This document shows positions 18,637 through 26,834 of a stretch of DNA of 64,000 nucleotides, piece after piece; the first letter of the stretch is position 1; every line of letters starts with the position of its first letter. The notes under the pieces are model-generated. The model searched no databases, was not told the DNA's origin, and saw only the letters and a list, made by a program, of their open reading frames with translations. The translations under genes and the position numbers were made by a program. This DNA comes from Roseiarcus sp049513815 (GTDB taxonomy: Bacteria > Pseudomonadota > Alphaproteobacteria > Rhizobiales > Beijerinckiaceae): NCBI GenBank assembly GCA_049513815.1, contig JBEKVR010000001.1, positions 26,252 to 90,251 on the forward strand, given 5' to 3'.

Positions 18637-18723
18637 CTATTCGTCGTCGAGCGTCGGCGCGTCGGCGGCGAAATCGAGGAACAGGCCGAGGCACAGCAGC
18701 CAGAGGGTCGCGACCGCCGTCAT
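18637..18723 (-). CDS. Possible 28-residue hydrophobic small protein
   Basis: This short open frame reads MTAVATLWLLCLGLFLDFAA and then an acidic tail ending DDE. It starts 22 bases after the chemoreceptor stop and has a good ribosome-binding site (GGAGACGGCG then ATG). The hydrophobic stretch is long enough for a short membrane helix. I recognise no family and its coding status is unproven. It may be cotranscribed with the chemoreceptor. Confidence 0.35.
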   Translation of the reverse strand: MTAVATLWLLCLGLFLDFAADAPTLDDE

Positions 18724-18745
18724 CGCCGTCTCTCCGCGTTGGCGC

Positions 18746-20236
18746 TCATTCCGCGGCGACGCGCGCGGCGCGGGCGCGCGGCGGTTGGCGGCGTTCGCCG
18801 GCGCGGGCGAGGCTGAAGCGGCCGGTCAATCGGTCGAGCTCGTTCGCCTGCGCGGCGAGCGCGCGCGCAGCCGCCGTGGTTTGTTGCGCCATTTCGGCGT
18901 TGCGCTGGGTCGTCTGATCCATTTGCGACACCGCGCGATCGACCTGCTGCAGCGCGCTCGCCTGCTCCTCGGCGCTGGCGGCGATGGAGGAGACGACGTT
19001 GTCGATCTCGACAACCTGAGCGACGATGCGTTCCAGCGCCTTGCCGGTCTGCCCGACGAGGTCGACGCCGAGGCCGACCTGGGTCGCCGAAGACGAAATG
19101 AGCCCCTTGATCTCCTTCGCCGCTTCGGCCGAGCGTTGCGCCAGCGCGCGCACTTCCGAGGCGACCACGGCGAAGCCGCGCCCCGCGTCGCCGGCGCGCG
19201 CCGCCTCGACGCCGGCGTTGAGCGCCAGCAGATTGGTCTGGAACGCGATCTCGTCGATGACGCCGATGATGCGCACGATATGCTTTGACGATTGCTCGAT
19301 GCCGCCCATCGCCGCGATCGTCTGCCGGACGATCTCGCCGCTGCGCTCGGCGTCGCCCTTGGCCGCCGAGACGACCTTGTGCGCCGCGCCGACGACTTGA
19401 GCGGTCTTCTTGACCGTGTCGGTGATCTGGTCGACCGCCGACGCGCTCTGCTCGAGGTTTGCCGCCTGGCCCTCGGTGCGGTTCGACAATTCGTCGATCG
19501 CGCCGGAAATCTCGGCGGCGCCGCCGCGGATCGTCGCGACGACGTCCGCGATCGCGCCCATCGCCGAGCGCAACGCCTCGGCGGCGGTGTTGAAGTCGAG
19601 GCGCAGCCGATCGGCCTCGTCGCGCAACTTGGTTTCGACCCGCGCCACGAGGTCGCCCTTGGCGAGTTCGGCGAGTCCAGCGCCGAGCGCGGCGACGACC
19701 GTCTCCAGCCGTTCGGCGGCGCGCGCGCGCTCGGCGGCGATCGCCGCCTCGGCTTCCTTGACCGCGGTCAGATCCTGCAGCGTCTCGACGACGCCGATCA
19801 CGGCGCCGGCGGAGTCGCGCACCAGGTCGGCGTCGATCGCCAGATAGACGCGCGCGCCGCGCGGCAGGTCGCACCAGTTCTTGGCTTGCAGGCGGTCGCT
19901 GCCGCCGCCGTCGCCTTGCGCGGCGTAAAGCGAGCCCACTTTCGCCGCGCCCCCTTCGAGCGCGAGGTCGGCCAGGCACGGACGCGCCGCGAGGTAGAAG
20001 CCCTTCCAATGATCCTTGGTCCCGATCACCTTGGCCGCCTCGAGGCCGGTCAAGCGGGCGCAGGCGTCGTTCCAGACCGCGACGCGGCCGTTGCGGTCGA
20101 GGACGAATGTCGCCACCGCCATCTCGTCGATGACCCGCGCCGCGTGCCGACGGAGATCAGACCGGTCGCCGCCAGTCTTGCCCTTGCTGGGCCTGCGGAT
20201 TGCCGCGATCGCCTGCCTGAAGCGGGAAAGAACCAT
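18746..20236 (-). CDS. Soluble PAS-domain methyl-accepting chemotaxis protein
   Basis: A 496-residue chemoreceptor with no membrane segment. A PAS domain occupies about residues 35-160 (VIDEMAVATFVLDRNGRVAV and GVVETLQDLT). A coiled, HAMP-like linker follows at about 160-230. The signalling domain has the highly conserved hairpin tip IIGVIDEIAFQTNLLALNAG followed by VEAARAGDAGRGFAVVASEV. It should sense a cytoplasmic signal, perhaps redox or a bound cofactor, and control a CheA kinase. No che gene lies nearby. The C-terminal tail is basic and shows no CheR-docking pentapeptide. Confidence 0.9.
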   Translation of the reverse strand: MVLSRFRQAIAAIRRPSKGKTGGDRSDLRRHAARVIDEMAVATFVLDRNGRVAVWNDACARLTGLEAAKVIGTKDHWKGFYLAARPCLADLALEGGAAKVGSLYAAQGDGGGSDRLQAKNWCDLPRGARVYLAIDADLVRDSAGAVIGVVETLQDLTAVKEAEAAIAAERARAAERLETVVAALGAGLAELAKGDLVARVETKLRDEADRLRLDFNTAAEALRSAMGAIADVVATIRGGAAEISGAIDELSNRTEGQAANLEQSASAVDQITDTVKKTAQVVGAAHKVVSAAKGDAERSGEIVRQTIAAMGGIEQSSKHIVRIIGVIDEIAFQTNLLALNAGVEAARAGDAGRGFAVVASEVRALAQRSAEAAKEIKGLISSSATQVGLGVDLVGQTGKALERIVAQVVEIDNVVSSIAASAEEQASALQQVDRAVSQMDQTTQRNAEMAQQTTAAARALAAQANELDRLTGRFSLARAGERRQPPRARAARVAAE

Positions 20237-20654
20237 GCTCGGAGCCCTCGCTGAGCCGGACCGCTGGAACGCGACGACGCTGCAAGACGTGACGAAAAAT
20301 GCCGCGGCGCAGGCGTCTCGCCGCCGTCCGCGCCCCTTTTGGACGTCGCCTTGCCGGCTCTCTGAGGAGGCTGCGCGACTGACGCTGATCGCTAGTGGGC
20401 GGAGCTTGCCTCAGACTGACGAGGGCTCCGGCGACGTCGGAACCCGCGGCAAAGCGGCGCGCCCGCGCGCGCGCCGGCGCGCGTGCGAGGACTGCGCCGG
20501 CAGATAAAATCATTGTGTGCGCAGGGCGTTGGCCTTGCAGGGACGCCGCAAGGACGCCCCCACTAGGCGCATTGCTGCAATGCGGCGTATTCGATTGCCG
20601 AATGGCGCCGTTTGTGGCAAGAGCCCGCTCACTTAACGAATCCCACGAGGCGGA
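20237..20654. other. Intergenic region without a recognised gene
   Basis: These 418 bases separate the chemoreceptor start from the coiled-coil protein. They hold an alternating CG-rich run (20457-20487) and a small dyad (ATTGCTGCAAT, near 20571). No convincing gene, RNA or repeat is visible. Both flanking promoters must lie here. Confidence 0.5.
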
Positions 20655-21071
20655 ATGTCGTTTTTCACTAGCAACCGATTTCAGGACCGTCAGGCCGCCG
20701 CCGCCGAGGCGCGCAAAGCGATGGCGGAGAAGTTTCTCTCCCGCCCGAAATACGACCCCAACGATCCCGCCGTGAAGGAACGCGAGGCCAAACGCCGCGC
20801 GGTCCTTGAAGCGCGCGCGGCGCGCGAGGTGGAGCGTGAGCGCCGTCGCGCCGAAGCCGCGGCTGCCGAAGCGGCAAGGCTCGCCGCCGAGGAAGCGGCT
20901 CGGGTCGAGGCTTTGCGCCAGGAGGCGCTCGCCCTCGAGGCCGCCGAAAACGCTCGTCGCGCGGAAGAGGAGCGGCTCGAATATGAGCGCAAACTCGATC
21001 GCGACGCTCGCTACGCCGCCCGCAAGGAGCGCAAGAAGAAGGCCAAGAGCCCCTTCGAACGCTACCGCTGA
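20655..21071 (+). CDS. Coiled-coil protein, DUF6481-like
   Basis: A 138-residue highly charged protein. From about residue 35 to 120 it is an almost continuous Ala/Glu/Arg helix (REAKRRAVLEARAAREVERE and following), which predicts a long coiled coil. The N-terminus (SFFTSNRFQDRQAAAAEARK) and the basic C-terminus (KERKKKAKSPFERYR) resemble the small alphaproteobacterial DUF6481 proteins. GAGGCGGA precedes the ATG. Function is unknown. The gene lies 86 bases upstream of hom but no functional link is evident. Confidence 0.75.
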   Translation: MSFFTSNRFQDRQAAAAEARKAMAEKFLSRPKYDPNDPAVKEREAKRRAVLEARAAREVERERRRAEAAAAEAARLAAEEAARVEALRQEALALEAAENARRAEEERLEYERKLDRDARYAARKERKKKAKSPFERYR

Positions 21072-21157
21072 GTCCTTTGTTGATCGCCGGTCGCGACTGG
21101 GGCAAATAGAGCCCCCGAGTCGGCGAACGCGGCTTTCTTCAATGGGACAGCGTTAGA

Positions 21158-22459
21158 ATGGCGAAACCTCTACGGGTCGGCCTTGCGGGCGTGGGCACCG
21201 TCGGCGGGGCGTTAGCGCGCCTTCTGCAGCGGCGGCGGGGCGACCTGAGCGCGCGTACGGGACGCGACATCGCCATCGTCGCGGTCAGCGCCCTCAGCCG
21301 GAGCGAATGCGGCCCCGGCTTGGAGCAGGCCGCCTTCTACAACGACGCCACCGCACTGGCCGCGAGCGCGGACATCGACGTCTTCGTCGAAGCGATCGGC
21401 GGCGCGAACGGGCCGGCTTACGCCGCCGCGCGCGCGGCGTTGTCGCGCGGCCTGCCGATGGTGACCTCCAACAAGGCGATGATCGCCGCGCACGGTTTCG
21501 AGCTGGCGACGCTTGCCGAATCCCACGGCGCGGCGCTCGCCTTCGAGGCGTCGGTCGGGGGCGGCATTCCGGTCATCAAGACCCTGCGCGAAGGCCTGGC
21601 GGGCAACGAAGTGCGCCGCGTTTCGGGCATTCTCAACGGCACCTGCAATTACATCCTGTCGCGCATGGAAAGCGATGGCCTGTCGTTCGACGCCTGTCTC
21701 GCCGAAGCGCAGAAGCTGGGCTACGCCGAGGCCAATCCGACCTTCGACATCGGCGGCTTCGACACCGCCCACAAGATCGCCATTCTCGCCTCGCTTGCCT
21801 TTGGCACCAAGATCGACGCCGACGCCGTTTCGGTCGAGGGCATCGAGACGATTACGCTTGCCGACCTCGCCGCCGCCGACGAACTCGGCTACCGCATCAA
21901 GCTGCTCGGCGTCGCCGAGCGCACCGCCAAGGGCGTCGAACAGCGCGTCCATCCGACCATGGTCGCCAAGTCCGAGCCGCTGGCGCAAACCATGGGCGTT
22001 CTCAACGCGGTGTCGATCGACGGCGACGCGATCGGCGCGCTGACGCTGGTCGGGCCCGGGGCGGGCGGCGACGCCACCGCCTCGGCGGTCGCCGCCGATA
22101 TCTGCGACATCGCGCGCGGCCACGTCGGGCCGGCGTTCGGCCGGCCGATCGCGGCGCTGGTCGAGGCCGAGCGCGTGCCGATGCAGCGCCATGAGGGCGG
22201 CTATTACGTGCGCATGTCGGTCGTCGACCGGCCCGGTTCGGTGGCGGTGATCGCCAAGCGGATGGGCGAGCGCAGCATTTCGCTCGAAGCGATCATGCAA
22301 AAGCGGTCGGACGCCGGCGCACCGGCGAGCGAGTTCGTGCCGGTGGTGCTGATCACCAAGGCCACCACCGAAGCCTCGATCCGTGAAGCGCTGGAACTGG
22401 CGGTCGGAGACGGCGTGGTGCGCGAGAAGCCGCAGGTGATCCGCATCGAGCGGGCCTGA
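21158..22459 (+). CDS. hom: Homoserine dehydrogenase
   Basis: A 433-residue enzyme that reduces aspartate semialdehyde to homoserine on the way to threonine and methionine. The N-terminal Rossmann fold has GLAGVGTVGGALARLL. The catalytic domain has EANPTFDIGGFDTAHKIAIL. A C-terminal ACT domain (about residues 350-433, VVDRPGSVAVIAKRMGERSI) suggests feedback control by an amino acid. Length is standard for ACT-containing enzymes. The next gene begins 51 bases downstream. A decayed copy of the 3' end of this gene is found at 23217-23356. Confidence 0.96.
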   Translation: MAKPLRVGLAGVGTVGGALARLLQRRRGDLSARTGRDIAIVAVSALSRSECGPGLEQAAFYNDATALAASADIDVFVEAIGGANGPAYAAARAALSRGLPMVTSNKAMIAAHGFELATLAESHGAALAFEASVGGGIPVIKTLREGLAGNEVRRVSGILNGTCNYILSRMESDGLSFDACLAEAQKLGYAEANPTFDIGGFDTAHKIAILASLAFGTKIDADAVSVEGIETITLADLAAADELGYRIKLLGVAERTAKGVEQRVHPTMVAKSEPLAQTMGVLNAVSIDGDAIGALTLVGPGAGGDATASAVAADICDIARGHVGPAFGRPIAALVEAERVPMQRHEGGYYVRMSVVDRPGSVAVIAKRMGERSISLEAIMQKRSDAGAPASEFVPVVLITKATTEASIREALELAVGDGVVREKPQVIRIERA

Positions 22460-22510
22460 GGGCTGCGCTCGCCGTCTCTTTTCTGAGCGTTGAGGAGAAG
22501 AGTCCCTGTG

Positions 22511-23149
22511 ATGCGGCTCGACGACGGGAAGCTGATCGCGCTCGCGCGATCCGTGATCGAGGCGGACCAGAAGGCGGTTCACGCCGCGCTCGAAGCGGTG
22601 GACGAGGAGTTTATCCAGGTCGCGAGGCTTCTCGCCGGCGCCGAAGGGAAGGTGCTGGTCACCGGCAGCGGCACCTCGGGGGCGATTGCCGCGCGGGCTG
22701 CGCACATGCTCTCGGTTTGCGGCTGTCCGGCGTTCTATCTTCCGCCCGACGACGGCCTGCATGGCGGGTTGGGCGTACTGCAGCGGAACGATCTTCTGAT
22801 TGCGTTGTCGAAGGGCGGCGGTTCGGCGGCGCTGAACGAATTCTGCAGCCGGGCGAAGTCGCTCTGTCGGGCGGTGATCGCCATCACCGCTGCGCCGAAA
22901 TCCGCGCTGGCTGGGATCGCCGACCATGTCGTCGCGCTGAAACTCGAGGATGACGCGGATCTCGGCGGCGTCGTCGCAACCGGCAGTTCTCTCGCGACTG
23001 CCGCCATCCTCGACGCGCTTTGCGAGGTCGCGCGCGTCTCGCGCGGCTACGACTGGCGGCGTCTGCTCTTTACCCATCCATCGGGCGCAGTCGGACGCGA
23101 CGCGGCCCAAACGATTGAGCGCCTGATGCGGTCGCCGACCGAGGAATGA
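22511..23149 (+). CDS. SIS-domain sugar isomerase-like protein without CBS domains
   Basis: A 212-residue SIS-domain protein related to arabinose-5-phosphate isomerase (KdsD/GutQ). The phosphosugar site is visible in TGSGTSGAIAARAAHMLSVC, where the usual GKSG Lys is replaced by Thr, and in DGLHGGLGVLQRNDLLIALS. The HPSGAVGR motif is retained at the end. It lacks the two C-terminal CBS domains of KdsD and stops shortly after the SIS fold. Starts at ATG 22511 or GTG 22508 both sit behind GAGGAG. It follows hom, which makes no obvious pathway sense. It might be a phosphosugar isomerase or a regulator that binds a phosphosugar. Confidence 0.75.
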   Translation: MRLDDGKLIALARSVIEADQKAVHAALEAVDEEFIQVARLLAGAEGKVLVTGSGTSGAIAARAAHMLSVCGCPAFYLPPDDGLHGGLGVLQRNDLLIALSKGGGSAALNEFCSRAKSLCRAVIAITAAPKSALAGIADHVVALKLEDDADLGGVVATGSSLATAAILDALCEVARVSRGYDWRRLLFTHPSGAVGRDAAQTIERLMRSPTEE

Positions 23150-23216
23150 CGCGGTCTGGGCTGTTGTCGCCGACGTCGCGCCCGCCTCGAGGCGCGAGTC
23201 GCCAGTCACGCCGCGA

Positions 23217-23356
23217 CGTCGTCGACGTCTTCGGGGTCGCCAACGCCTCGGTCGTTTGCGCCAGAACGTCTCGCTCGAAACGATCACGCAAAGGCGCTCA
23301 CACACGGGCGCGCCGGCGGCGAGAGGCAGCAGGCGATCCGTATCGAGCAGGCCTAG
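23217..23356 (+). pseudogene. Decayed remnant of a second homoserine dehydrogenase 3' end
   Basis: Bases 23269-23318 encode NVSLETITQRRSHTGAPA, matching the hom ACT-domain stretch SISLEAIMQKRSDAGAPA at 11 of 18 residues, with close nucleotide identity (both contain TCGCTCGAA and CGATCA). Bases 23327-23356 encode QQAIRIEQA plus stop in a shifted frame, matching the hom ending PQVIRIERA. The section between is deleted, and the upstream part from about 23217 (GTCGTCGAC) is only faintly similar. It therefore cannot encode a working protein. Its final TAG overlaps the stop of the copD-like gene on the other strand. Confidence 0.75.
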
Positions 23357-24231
23357 CTCGGGTCGAGCAGGCCGAACAGGCTCACCAGCGCGACGACCGC
23401 CGCGCCGAGGACGAGCTCGGCGACGCAATTTCGTGTCAAGGCGCGTTGCGCTGTCTCCTTCAGCGCCAACTGCGGCGCGAGGACATAGCGGTTGAATAGC
23501 GCCAGCGCGACCATCGTCGCGACCAGGGCGAGCTTGGCGGCGAGCAGCGCGCGATAGGGCGTCGTCGGCGCCAGCGCGCCGAGACCGCCGGTCAGCGCGA
23601 CGTTGACGATCCCCGTCAGCGCGATCAGTGCGACGTCGAGCTGCCCCCAGAACGAGAATCGTCGCATCGCCGTCGCCGCGGCTACGCTCAGGCGCAGGTC
23701 GCGATAGGCGCTGAGGCTGAGCGCGAACATCGGCAGACCGCCGAACCACGCCGCCGCCGCGAGCAGATGCAGCGCGTCGTTGGCGCGATGGAGGGCGCCG
23801 ACGGCGCCGGCCTGCATCGCCGAGTGGCCGACGAGGCCGAGGCTCGCCAGTTGCAACGTCGCGCCGACGACGAGGAGCTTCAGCGTTGGGCCGCCGCGGC
23901 CGAGCGCCAGCGCGACGACGAGCGCGGCGGCGAGGCCGAGACGCCACAGCCAAACGGCGCCGAACTGAGTGTCGGTCAGAACCGCGCCGATCGCTTGCGG
24001 ATCGACCAATGCGCTCCAGTCGCCGGCCATTGACGCCGACTCGAGCGCGAGCCAGGCGAGCGCGCCAAGCGCAGCGATCGGGATCGTCGCCGCCGCGATG
24101 GCGCGCGTCGCCGGGGCAAGCGCGCGCGAGAGATCGGGCGGCGCCAACGCGGCGACAAAGGCCGTCGCGCCGAACAGCGTCATCGCCGCCGCGAAATGGG
24201 CGAAGCGGCAGAATGCGAGCGCCGCCTCCAT
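23353..24231 (-). CDS. copD: Copper resistance protein CopD-like membrane protein
   Basis: A 292-residue protein with about eight hydrophobic segments. It matches the CopD domain family (LHRANDALHLLAAAAWFGGL is the typical His-containing block, and GIVNVALTGGL a second one). CopD proteins are inner-membrane partners of periplasmic CopC and are thought to move copper into the cytoplasm. It is the last gene of a five-gene copper operon, 29 bases after the PCu(A)C chaperone. Its stop codon abuts the hom relic. Confidence 0.85.
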   Translation of the reverse strand: MEAALAFCRFAHFAAAMTLFGATAFVAALAPPDLSRALAPATRAIAAATIPIAALGALAWLALESASMAGDWSALVDPQAIGAVLTDTQFGAVWLWRLGLAAALVVALALGRGGPTLKLLVVGATLQLASLGLVGHSAMQAGAVGALHRANDALHLLAAAAWFGGLPMFALSLSAYRDLRLSVAAATAMRRFSFWGQLDVALIALTGIVNVALTGGLGALAPTTPYRALLAAKLALVATMVALALFNRYVLAPQLALKETAQRALTRNCVAELVLGAAVVALVSLFGLLDPS

Positions 24232-24260
24232 CGCGCGCTAACTCGCCGTCGCGCCGCCGC

Positions 24261-24755
24261 TCACATCTTCATCCCCTTCATATCCATGCCCTTCATGTCG
24301 CCGCCGGAGGCGCCGATTCCGACGACCGGGAAATCGACCGTCACCGCGCCAGCGCGCTCGAAAGTCAGCGTCAGCTTCGCCGTCTCGCCCTTGACCAGCG
24401 GATGCTTGAGCCCGGTGAGCATGAGGTGGTATGCGCCGGGCGTCAGCTTGACGTCGCCATGGGCGGGGATCGCCAGGCCGTCCTTCAGTTCGCTCATCTG
24501 CATCACGTTGCCCTGCATCGACATCTCGTGGATCTCGACGCTGGCGAAATCGGCTGTGCCGCCGGTCAGCTTGTCGGCGTCGCCGCCGGCGTTGCGGATC
24601 TCGACATAGGCGGCGCCGACGTCGGCCCCTTTCGGCGTCGCGCGCGCCCACGGCTTCTCGATCGTCAGGTCGCCCGCCTTGATTCCTTCGGCAAGCGCGG
24701 GCGCGGCGACCAGCGACAGCGCGAGCGCCGTGGCGATGGCGTGAAAACGAGTCAT
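24261..24755 (-). CDS. Periplasmic copper chaperone PCu(A)C
   Basis: A 164-residue secreted protein with a clear signal peptide (MTRFHAIATALALSLVAAPA, cleavage at ALA-EG). The fold carries the family Cu(I) ligands: the HEMSMQGNVMQM block, and the distal His in LMLTGLKHPLVKG with surrounding Met. The C-terminus adds a Met-rich tail (GGDMKGMDMKGMKM) that may bind further copper. PCu(A)C proteins deliver copper to the CuA site of cytochrome oxidase and to other periplasmic cuproenzymes. It lies between copC and copD. Confidence 0.9.
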   Translation of the reverse strand: MTRFHAIATALALSLVAAPALAEGIKAGDLTIEKPWARATPKGADVGAAYVEIRNAGGDADKLTGGTADFASVEIHEMSMQGNVMQMSELKDGLAIPAHGDVKLTPGAYHLMLTGLKHPLVKGETAKLTLTFERAGAVTVDFPVVGIGASGGDMKGMDMKGMKM

Positions 24756-24795
24756 GCTTGAATCCCTTTCTGGTTGCGGATTGGCGGCGGCGCGT

Positions 24796-25161
24796 TCACG
24801 GCTTCACCGTGAACGAAAAGTCGCCTTGGGTATGATGGGTGTCGGTCGACACCGCGCTCCAGCGCACGGTGTAGACGCCGGGCGGTAGCGGTTTGGCAAT
24901 CGGCGCGACGAAGACCGTCGCGTCGCCGGATTCGGTTTTCGCCGCGCCGAGCGCGATCGCCGCGCCGTCGGCGGCGGTCAGCGCAATCTTCGAGAATCGC
25001 GGCTCGACGCCTTCGCTGAACGTCAAGCGGATTTCGCTCGCCGACGCGACGGTCGCGCCGACGGCGGGCGTCGCCTTGACGAGTTGCGCATGGGCGTAGA
25101 CCGCCGTCGTGGCGAGGGCGAAAGCGACGGCGAGGGCGGTTCGTTGCATGGTCTTGTGCAT
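24796..25161 (-). CDS. copC: Periplasmic copper-binding protein CopC
   Basis: A 121-residue secreted protein. Cleavage after AVYA would give a mature N-terminus beginning HAQLVKATPA, and this N-terminal His is a Cu(II) ligand in the family. The other expected ligands are in STDTHHTQGDF (Asp and His). The beta-sandwich blocks EIRLTFSEGVEPRFSKI and GVYTVRWSAVSTDTH are typical of CopC. The start at 25161 is chosen for GAGGCCCGAC upstream, although ATG 25149 and 25173 are also in frame. It begins eight bases after the barrel-like gene stop, so the two are cotranscribed. Confidence 0.9.
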   Translation of the reverse strand: MHKTMQRTALAVAFALATTAVYAHAQLVKATPAVGATVASASEIRLTFSEGVEPRFSKIALTAADGAAIALGAAKTESGDATVFVAPIAKPLPPGVYTVRWSAVSTDTHHTQGDFSFTVKP

Positions 25162-25169
25162 GTCGGGCC

Positions 25170-26072
25170 TCATCGGAACAGCGGTTTGCCGAGGGAATTG
25201 GGAAAGATGTCGTCGAAGAAGAAGTGCAACTCGGCGACCGCGCCGATGTTGCGGCCGCTGGCGCTGTTGATCGGGATCAGCGCCTCGACGGCGAGCTGCC
25301 ACGTGTCGGCTTCGTAGATGACGCCCGGCTGGATTGTACCGGTGGTGATCTGCGTTCCGGGCGCGACATTGGCGATCGGAGTCGAGAAGGCGAATTCCGT
25401 CACCGGGACAAGTCGGCGCAGGAAGTCGTTGTCGATCTCGCCGACATGCGAATTGTAGTAGGGCAGGCTGTACTGGAGAGTGAAACCCCAGTTCAGCGTC
25501 GTCGGGTTTTGCGCTCCGTCGGTCCAGCTTTGGCCGGGGATCGCGGCGCCGAGCTGAGCGGTGATCGCCAGCGGTCTCAGAATATTGAGGCTCGCCGGCA
25601 GGTCGCCGAAGCCTTTGCCGACGTTGATCACCGGCGCATACGTGTTGAACGGGCTGTATTGCGCAGCCGTTCCCGTTCGGCCCCAGCTCACGTCGAAGCC
25701 GGCCGAGGCCATGAACTCGTGCTGAGCCAAGCACATGAAGGTGTACTTGAGCTCAGTGTCGAGCGCGTTCCAGCCGTAGCCGCCAGGGCTCAGCCACGAA
25801 CCGCCGTCGCTGAACGACAGACCGAGCCCGGGCAGGATCGTCTTCGTCCAACTGAAGGTCGCGTCGAACTCGCGGGTGCCGTCGGCGCCTTGCGGTTGCC
25901 AGGTCAGCGTCGGCAGCGCCAGTTCGTCGCCGACGCCGGGATCGTCGATGCCGAGGGTTGCAGGAAAGATTCGGTCGCCGCACACGGCGTGCGCGAACGC
26001 AGGGGATATCCAGAGCGCCGCCGCAACGCCGAAACCGGCGCGCGTGGCGCTTCGCCAAGTCGCAGAAAGCAT
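25170..26072 (-). CDS. Exported barrel-like protein of unknown function in copper operon
   Basis: A 300-residue protein with a signal peptide (ATRAGFGVAAALWISPAFAH, cleavage after AFA). The mature part is rich in aromatic residues, Gly and Asn and in alternating strand-like segments (EFDATFSWTKTILPGLGLSF, LDTELKYTFMCLAQHEFM, TLQYSLPYYNSH). This suggests an outer-membrane beta-barrel or beta-rich periplasmic protein. The last residues are PLFR, near but not exactly a terminal Phe. I do not recognise a named family. The operon (DUF2946 protein, this gene, copC, PCu(A)C, copD) suggests copper entry or storage at the outer membrane, which is inference. Confidence 0.75.
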   Translation of the reverse strand: MLSATWRSATRAGFGVAAALWISPAFAHAVCGDRIFPATLGIDDPGVGDELALPTLTWQPQGADGTREFDATFSWTKTILPGLGLSFSDGGSWLSPGGYGWNALDTELKYTFMCLAQHEFMASAGFDVSWGRTGTAAQYSPFNTYAPVINVGKGFGDLPASLNILRPLAITAQLGAAIPGQSWTDGAQNPTTLNWGFTLQYSLPYYNSHVGEIDNDFLRRLVPVTEFAFSTPIANVAPGTQITTGTIQPGVIYEADTWQLAVEALIPINSASGRNIGAVAELHFFFDDIFPNSLGKPLFR

Positions 26073-26142
26073 AGAGATTCGCCTTGAAATCGCGAGAAAC
26101 GGTTGCGCGCGCCGTTGAGGGCGGCGCGCGGCGGATTTCACG

Positions 26143-26577
26143 TCAGGCGAAAGAGGGCGGGGCGCGCGGTTGGGCGAAGCGGATCGCGCTGGCGCGCGGC
26201 CGCAAGAAGTCGCGATGCGCCGGCGGCGGCCCGGCGACGATCGCCAACCGTTCGGGCAAAGCCGGCGGCGGCGCTTCGAGCAGGGCGGCGTACGAAGCGA
26301 ACTGGCACAGCGGGCAACCAACGTCGCAACCGACGTGCTGGCGGCCCGGCGTCGACGACTCGTCGCTCTGCGTGCAGAGTACGGCTGTGGGGCCGAATGT
26401 CGCCTTGAGCTCCGCCGCGACGGCGGCGAGGTCATGCCGCGCCGACGGATGGTGATAGGGCAGGGCGACGAGCTGGGCGAAGACCGCGAACGCGGCAAGC
26501 AGCGTGGCGATGCGCGACGGCGCCCGCGCTGGCCGCACGCGGCGCCTTCCCGCTCCTTCTGCGCCCACGTTCTCCAC
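26143..26577 (-). CDS. DUF2946-like Cys/His-containing protein, first gene of copper operon
   Basis: A 144-residue protein with one N-terminal hydrophobic segment (IATLLAAFAVFAQLVALPYH) followed by a periplasmic domain. That domain contains His-rich sequence (HHPSARHD) and a Cys cluster (AVLCTQSDESS, then HVGCDVGCPLCQFAS) that could bind metal. This pattern matches the DUF2946 family, which often sits with copper or TonB genes. The start is uncertain: GTG 26577 has GGGA in front and is used here, while a TTG at 26649 would add 24 residues. It leads the operon that ends with copD. Confidence 0.65.
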   Translation of the reverse strand: MENVGAEGAGRRRVRPARAPSRIATLLAAFAVFAQLVALPYHHPSARHDLAAVAAELKATFGPTAVLCTQSDESSTPGRQHVGCDVGCPLCQFASYAALLEAPPPALPERLAIVAGPPPAHRDFLRPRASAIRFAQPRAPPSFA

Positions 26578-26834
26578 GTGAAATCCCGTTTGCGCGGCCA
26601 AAGCCGCGCCAATTGGTCGATTTAGAGGCGACGTCGGAGCGCCTGTCAATTGGGCTCATACGGATTTGCGCGCGCTATCGCGCCCGTTTATTGCTGTGGC
26701 GCAATGAATCGAACTGGGGGCACGCGCGGCTACGTCGCCGACGAAGCGGCGCGCCGCAAACGCACAGCGTGAATGCAATATCGCAGCCTCTTCAGGCGGC
26801 GCGACCGGTCAAAGTCGGCCATGCGCCGAACGAC

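Noticed and set aside
20457..20487. Alternating CG run as a Z-DNA or regulatory element
   Set aside because: Runs like this are common in such GC-rich DNA, and no partner motif or conserved structure was seen.
21212..23953. A 913-codon open frame on the minus strand across hom and the SIS gene
   Set aside because: It is antisense to hom, which is clearly real, and has no recognisable domain or signal.
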